Shown in pieces: positions 15,901-18,661 of a DNA stretch of 18,661 nucleotides; position 1 is the first letter of the stretch, and each line of letters opens with the position of its first letter. A program made the translations under genes and the position numbers. The stretch spans positions 1 to 18,661 of the forward strand of contig CAZOQG010000028.1 in NCBI GenBank assembly GCA_964582065.1, in the 5' to 3' direction. The stretch comes from JACNFS01 sp964582065 (GTDB lineage: Bacteria; Chloroflexota; Dehalococcoidia; GIF9; UBA5629). The notes under the pieces were generated by a model. It saw nothing but the letters and a program-made list of their open reading frames with translations. It was not told where the DNA came from and searched no databases.

Positions 15901-16989
15901 ATGAAACAGCTTAACTCAACGCACTATGTGCCAATATTACGATGGAAAGAAGCAGAGCGGGGCGCTCTAGCCACGCTATACGAACATGATTCTAATTGCC
16001 TCACACCTTTGTTTGAACTCGTACCTGATAATATTATTAAAAAAGGTAAGTTAGATAAAGAAGACAGTATATTAGATTTAGAGGTGGCGACTAATAAGGT
16101 CATAGAGCAGTTAGTTAAATGTTGGGGTTCTCGTCCATTCTTTATTGATCTTTTGTGGTTGAGCTCAGACAGTCTGAAACAAAGGACAGGCGACTTTCTT
16201 GAAATGCTATCGCAATGTGCAAGTATTTATAATTTGTGTTTCATTCCTGTAACAGGACTATCAAGAGATGGCCCATATCAATCTTCAGTGCAAAAAGTAT
16301 TGAATATACATCATCAAGGTGCGTGCCTTCGTCTTACCACTGATGATCTAAAACATCCAGAATTCACAAGAAGTATTAACACTACTCTAAAATATTTAAA
16401 ACTAACCCCTGATATGGTAGATTTACTTGTTGATTTTCGAATCACCGACCAAAATACTTCCGCATATCACACCCTATGCAGGATTATTCCACATATAGAG
16501 AGTTGGCGTAATTTTATCGTGGCTAGTGGTGCTTTCCCAGAAGACCTCAGTAAATGTCCCAAGAATGATCAGTCTAAATTAGATCGGTCTGACTGGATAT
16601 CTTGGAAGAATCAGGTTACGGCAGACAAACCTCTTACCCGTATACCAATCTTCAGCGATTATACGATTCAGCATGCAAAATATATTAAAAAGGGGAGGGG
16701 TTGGCACTTTAGTGCCAGCATACGGTATACCTCAGGCGATTATTGGCTGATTATGCGTGGGGAAGATGCGATTAGAAAAGATGGCCTTGGTTTCGCTCAA
16801 TGGCCGGCAAATGCAATATTATTGTCTGACTCACCAGAGTATTGTGCTGAAACTTTCAGCGCAGGTGATAAATACATAAAAGAAATGAGTTTACAGCGTC
16901 AAGAAACAGGCAATCCAGCGACGTGGCTAGAAGCGGGTATCAACCACCATATGACGTTTGTTGTGCGTCAAATAGCCAATCTTTTCTAG
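15901..16989 (+). CDS. beta family protein (phage T4 beta / sce7725-like), function unknown
   Basis: This 362-aa soluble protein has the hallmarks of the 'beta family' (Pfam Beta_protein): the N-terminal YVPILRWKEAERGAL, then LTPLFELVP, FFIDLLWL, FIPVTGLSRDG, VDLLVDFRIT and FIVASGAFPEDLS. The C-terminal half has WISWKNQV, PIFSDYTIQHA, SIRYTSGDYWLIMRGE and the ending HHMTFVVRQI. The alternating strand-helix pattern suggests an alpha/beta barrel-like fold. No enzymatic motif is known to me. GGAGG in the higA tail (around 15883) and AGGT at 15893-15896 are possible ribosome sites before the ATG. It is 8 bases after higA, so it is probably co-transcribed with the toxin-antitoxin pair. Its last 50 bases overlap the end of the opposing gene. 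Confidence 0.8.
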   Translation: MKQLNSTHYVPILRWKEAERGALATLYEHDSNCLTPLFELVPDNIIKKGKLDKEDSILDLEVATNKVIEQLVKCWGSRPFFIDLLWLSSDSLKQRTGDFLEMLSQCASIYNLCFIPVTGLSRDGPYQSSVQKVLNIHHQGACLRLTTDDLKHPEFTRSINTTLKYLKLTPDMVDLLVDFRITDQNTSAYHTLCRIIPHIESWRNFIVASGAFPEDLSKCPKNDQSKLDRSDWISWKNQVTADKPLTRIPIFSDYTIQHAKYIKKGRGWHFSASIRYTSGDYWLIMRGEDAIRKDGLGFAQWPANAILLSDSPEYCAETFSAGDKYIKEMSLQRQETGNPATWLEAGINHHMTFVVRQIANLF

Positions 16990-17536
16990 ATTTCAAACGT
17001 TGTCTCACCATAGCGCGAAGAGACTCGTGTTTTACCACTTCAATAAGACGATGATATATATCTGTTTTTGTTTTTGAACGCACTCCGTTAGCTTGCCCTA
17101 TCTTTTCAAGAATATCAAGGGCTTCATTGCGCCATAATAACGACACAACAGCAATAATGTCTACCCTGGGGTTGTTGCCTGGGGATCTAGCATCACAAAG
17201 TACTACAGTTCCACTTTTATTATTTTGCTCTGCAAGCCTTACTCCCCACCATTCGGGTATCATTTTTAATGCATTATAAGCATGTCTATAACCTACAATC
17301 AATGTTACACAGTCCATGATACTACTATATATCTGTATTTGTTCTGGTAGACGCTTAAGGGTATCACGATCGCTCTTGATCTCATATCCATGCATTCGGT
17401 CATTAATAATAACCAAGTCTATTCGTGCTCTACCATGGTTAAGACCTAACTCCTCTAATATAATCGTTTCAGAATCATTTCCATGCTTATCTAGAAGTTC
17501 ACTCTTTAATACTTTTCGAATATCAAGATCATTCAT
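16940..17536 (-). CDS. sce7726 family protein, PD-(D/E)XK-like putative nuclease
   Basis: This 198-aa protein matches the sce7726 family, named after a Sorangium locus. HGRARIDLVIINDRMHGYEIKS fits the PD-(D/E)XK nuclease core: Asp40, then Glu52-x-Lys54, with Glu28 or Glu29 as a possible helix acid. DTLKRLPEQIQIY and DCVTLIVGYRHAYNALKMIPEWWGV continue the fold. As I recall, these proteins are commonly encoded beside beta/sce7725 family proteins. It is transcribed against beta, and the two overlap tail-to-tail by 50 bases (16940-16989). No SD is clear before the ATG at 17536. I infer a DNA-cutting effector or partner of the beta protein; no activity is proven. Confidence 0.78.
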   Translation of the reverse strand: MNDLDIRKVLKSELLDKHGNDSETIILEELGLNHGRARIDLVIINDRMHGYEIKSDRDTLKRLPEQIQIYSSIMDCVTLIVGYRHAYNALKMIPEWWGVRLAEQNNKSGTVVLCDARSPGNNPRVDIIAVVSLLWRNEALDILEKIGQANGVRSKTKTDIYHRLIEVVKHESLRAMVRQRLKSRKDWLFDAQQTSYGG

Positions 17537-17780
17537 TTGTTTAAAGTTGTTGCATCAGTACATAATAAATACTATTAACTTTAAGCCATTATGCATCAAT
17601 TAATCAACTTATTACAAGGACAGGTCAACTGGTTCAAATCCTAAAATCGAAGGATAAGTCTCTTCAGGGGCTATTGATATTTCTCTTTAAGTACAATAAA
17701 ATCAGGGTGTCGGTTGACCTAGTGTCTTGACACCCTGATTCGTTTGAAATCCCCTTGGTAGGGAAGGGTCTTTTGAATGT
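17537..17780. other. gene-free AT-rich leader and hairpin upstream of the sce7726 gene
   Basis: No gene is seen. On the minus strand this holds whatever promoter drives the sce7726-family gene, but no clear -35/-10 pair stands out. GGTTCAAATCC near 17631 resembles a tRNA T-loop, but the flanking bases do not pair, so I do not call a tRNA. The main structure is the 12-bp hairpin listed separately. Confidence 0.4.
17700..17740. repeat. 12-bp perfect inverted repeat made of a tRNA-Lys-derived sequence
   Basis: AATCAGGGTGTC (17700-17711) and GACACCCTGATT (17729-17740) are perfect complements around a 17-base loop. The 12-mer is identical to the anticodon 3' strand plus variable loop of the tRNA-Lys half at 17808-17819. 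No T-run follows, so a terminator role is weak. It may be a duplicated recombination core site. Confidence 0.7.
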
Positions 17781-17830
17781 GGTAGGCCGTACAGGTCTCG
17801 AACCTGTGACACCCTGATTAAAAGTCAGGG
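17780..17830 (-). pseudogene. 3' half of a tRNA-Lys (anticodon TTT)
   Basis: Reading the minus strand, the anticodon arm CCTGA-CTTTTAA-TCAGG (anticodon TTT at 17822-17820) is followed by the variable loop GTGTC and T arm ACAGG-TTCGAGA-CCTGT. The acceptor 3' strand ACGGCCT, discriminator A and an encoded CCA (17782-17780) complete it. Upstream of the anticodon stem there is no D arm and no AGGCCGT acceptor strand, so about the first 25 bases are missing. This is the typical footprint left when an element integrates into a tRNA gene. An interrupted but functional tRNA is much less likely. Confidence 0.75.
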
Positions 17831-17943
17831 CATCTTAATCAGCTTCTGCAGAGACTATTCTATAGCTAAATCCAAGCAAAACCACCTTACGTACTGCGGC
17901 AGGATGAGTTTGCGCCGGGTTCCATACGGAACTCATGACCCGA

Positions 17944-17970
17944 AGGCCGTTGGCTCAAACTGCCCTGACT
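17944..17970 (+). pseudogene. fragment resembling a tRNA-Lys 5' end, inverted relative to the 3' half
   Basis: AGGCCGT (17944-17950) is the exact partner of the acceptor strand ACGGCCT in the tRNA half at 17784-17790. It is followed by TG and GCTC, as at the start of a D arm, and then, after a shortened loop, by TGCCCTGACT. That 10-mer also begins the anticodon stem of the other half. It lies on the opposite strand. The D arm is incomplete, so even joined to the 3' half it would not make a normal tRNA. Confidence 0.45.
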
Positions 17971-18019
17971 ACCCAAAAACCAAAGATGCAGTTGGTACAC
18001 CAATAAGGTTGCCCTGACT
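17961..18019 (+). repeat. TGCCCTGACT repeats flanking the tRNA fragments
   Basis: TGCCCTGACT occurs at 17961-17970 and 18010-18019, each followed by A, 49 bases apart. Its inverse AGTCAGGGCA lies at 17823-17832 in the tRNA-Lys anticodon stem. A D-loop-like CAGTTGGTA (17989-17997) sits between the two direct copies. These may be degenerate tRNA copies or recombinase arm-binding sites. Confidence 0.55.
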
Positions 18020-18045
18020 ATCTAACTCCACGAACAGGATGCTTG

Positions 18046-18175
18046 GAGCTTCCACAGCTAAGAGATGGCGTTATCGTGGTGGTGTGGTGAGACTTTTCTA
18101 GGTGTCACCTGCCCACAGGTGGCCTACCGTACAAGTACAAACCCCAACGGTCACCCGTAGGCGGGTGACACGTAA
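18046..18175 (-). repeat. hairpin-pair repeat, copy A (internally deleted)
   Basis: This is the most diverged of three copies. Hairpin 1 is GTCACCTG-CCCA-CAGGTGGC (18104-18123) and hairpin 2 is GTCACCCG-TAGG-CGGGTGAC (18150-18169). Hairpin 2 is close to the reverse complement of hairpin 1, as in REP/BIME-like pairs. Read on the minus strand, the tail encodes SPHHHDNAIS then TAG, matching the tails of copies B and C. About 80 bases present in B and C between the hairpin and the tail are missing. Confidence 0.65.
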
Positions 18176-18216
18176 ATTCAAAATGCCAACCTATGAAGAA
18201 AGTCGAAACTCTGCGC

Positions 18217-18390
18217 CTAGAGAGCAGTGTTATCGCGGTGTCGTGGAGAGTTCAGCCACTTTTGCTTCTGGGCAAGCCTGACTTTCTCATCGGTAACCTG
18301 ATATTGACCGAGGAAGTCGTTTCCATAGGAGTCATCTGCCCACAGATGACCCGATACAGCGGTCACCCGTAGGCGGGTGACACGTAACAA
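18217..18390 (-). repeat. hairpin-pair repeat, copy B (possible decayed coding unit)
   Basis: The hairpins are GTCATCTG-CCCA-CAGATGAC (18331-18350) and GTCACCCG-TAGG-CGGGTGAC (18362-18381). The minus-strand frame running from the second hairpin to the TAG at 18219-18217 is open for over 50 codons (GHLWADDSYGNDFLGQ, then KQKWLNSPRHRDNTAL). The first 55 bases shared with copy C (18310-18364) are identical. No convincing start codon with SD is seen, so I list it as a repeat and not as a gene. Confidence 0.65.
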
Positions 18391-18501
18391 AAATCACTTC
18401 GTAATAGCCATAAAGGCCTTCCAATATGGACTACTGGGGGTTATGAAAAGCAGGATAGCTATCGGAGTGATCCTGCCTTGTTTGTATAGACAGTGTGCAT
18501 T
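18391..18501. other. spacer between repeat copies B and C
   Basis: This spacer is not shared with the spacer between copies A and B. It holds an inverted repeat GCAGGAT / ATCCTGC (about 18450-18476) with a 13-base loop. No gene is seen. Confidence 0.35.
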
Positions 18502-18661
18502 GAGCTTCCGTGGCTAATGGACATTATCGTGGTGATGCCGTGGTGAACTTAGCCATTTTTGTTTTTGAACCAGCCTGACTTCCTCATGTGTAACCTGGTA
18601 TTGACTGAGGAAGTCGTTTCCATAGGAGTCATCTGCCCACAGATGACCCGATACAGCGGTC
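18502..18661 (-). repeat. hairpin-pair repeat, copy C (cut by window end)
   Basis: Copy C lies 297 bases after copy B, and 18607-18661 is identical to 18310-18364. Hairpin 1 is at 18628-18647; hairpin 2 is cut by the window end. The minus-strand frame reads GHLWADDSYGNDFLSQ, then KQKWLSSPRHHHDNVH and TAG. The array may continue beyond the window. Confidence 0.65.

Noticed and set aside
17620..17660. tRNA-like T arm (GGTTCAAATCC)
   Set aside because: The flanking bases do not form a 5-bp stem, and no acceptor or anticodon arm is found.
17700..17740. intrinsic terminator
   Set aside because: The stem is strong but no U-tract follows on either strand, and no gene ends nearby in the right direction.
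18046..18661. CRISPR array from the terminal repeats
   Set aside because: Units are about 130-170 bp with a period up to 297 bp. They diverge and carry internal hairpins. No short uniform repeat/spacer pattern and no cas genes are present.

Overview
This is an 18.7 kb bacterial chromosome window made of two parts. The first three quarters (1-13.8 kb) are compact, GC-balanced housekeeping genes. The last quarter (about 13.9-18.7 kb) is visibly more AT-rich, accessory and repeat-bearing. The protein sequences and the dprA-topA-aroQ-pepP-efp order suggest Chloroflexota, perhaps a Dehalococcoidia relative. That placement rests on recognition only and is tentative.

Layout. Two serine tRNA genes (anticodons CGA, cut by the window edge, and GGA) open the window. 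A patatin-like phospholipase follows. Next comes a long plus-strand operon: dprA, topA, aroQ, an M24 Xaa-Pro peptidase, efp, a PHP-domain hydrolase, a formyltransferase-fold protein, a HAD hydrolase and a PfkB kinase. Its genes overlap or are only a few bases apart. This operon converges, with a 4-base gap, on a minus-strand operon aspS-tig-clpP. A near-consensus promoter drives aspS, and a second, extended -10 promoter sits in the aspS/tig gap. Reading aspS from its SD-supported TTG codon places His31 and Gly83 exactly where non-discriminating AspRS enzymes have them.

After about 500 bp without genes, a consensus sigma70 promoter with a large palindromic operator drives a HigB-type toxin and a HigA antitoxin fused to an ImmA/IrrE-type metallopeptidase. 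Eight bases later comes a 'beta family' protein. An sce7726-type PD-(D/E)XK-like putative nuclease runs tail-to-tail against it with a 50-bp overlap. I read these four genes as one mobile toxin-antitoxin or anti-phage module. This is the most interesting cargo here, and its function is inferred.

The last 1.1 kb has no convincing intact gene. It holds a 3' half of a tRNA-Lys(UUU) gene on the minus strand, an inverted fragment resembling a tRNA 5' end, and several copies of tRNA-derived 10-12-mers. It ends in three copies of a repeat (period up to 297 bp) built from paired hairpins. On the minus strand two of these copies differ mostly by synonymous changes, which suggests descent from a real coding sequence. 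The region looks like an integration hotspot at a tRNA gene.
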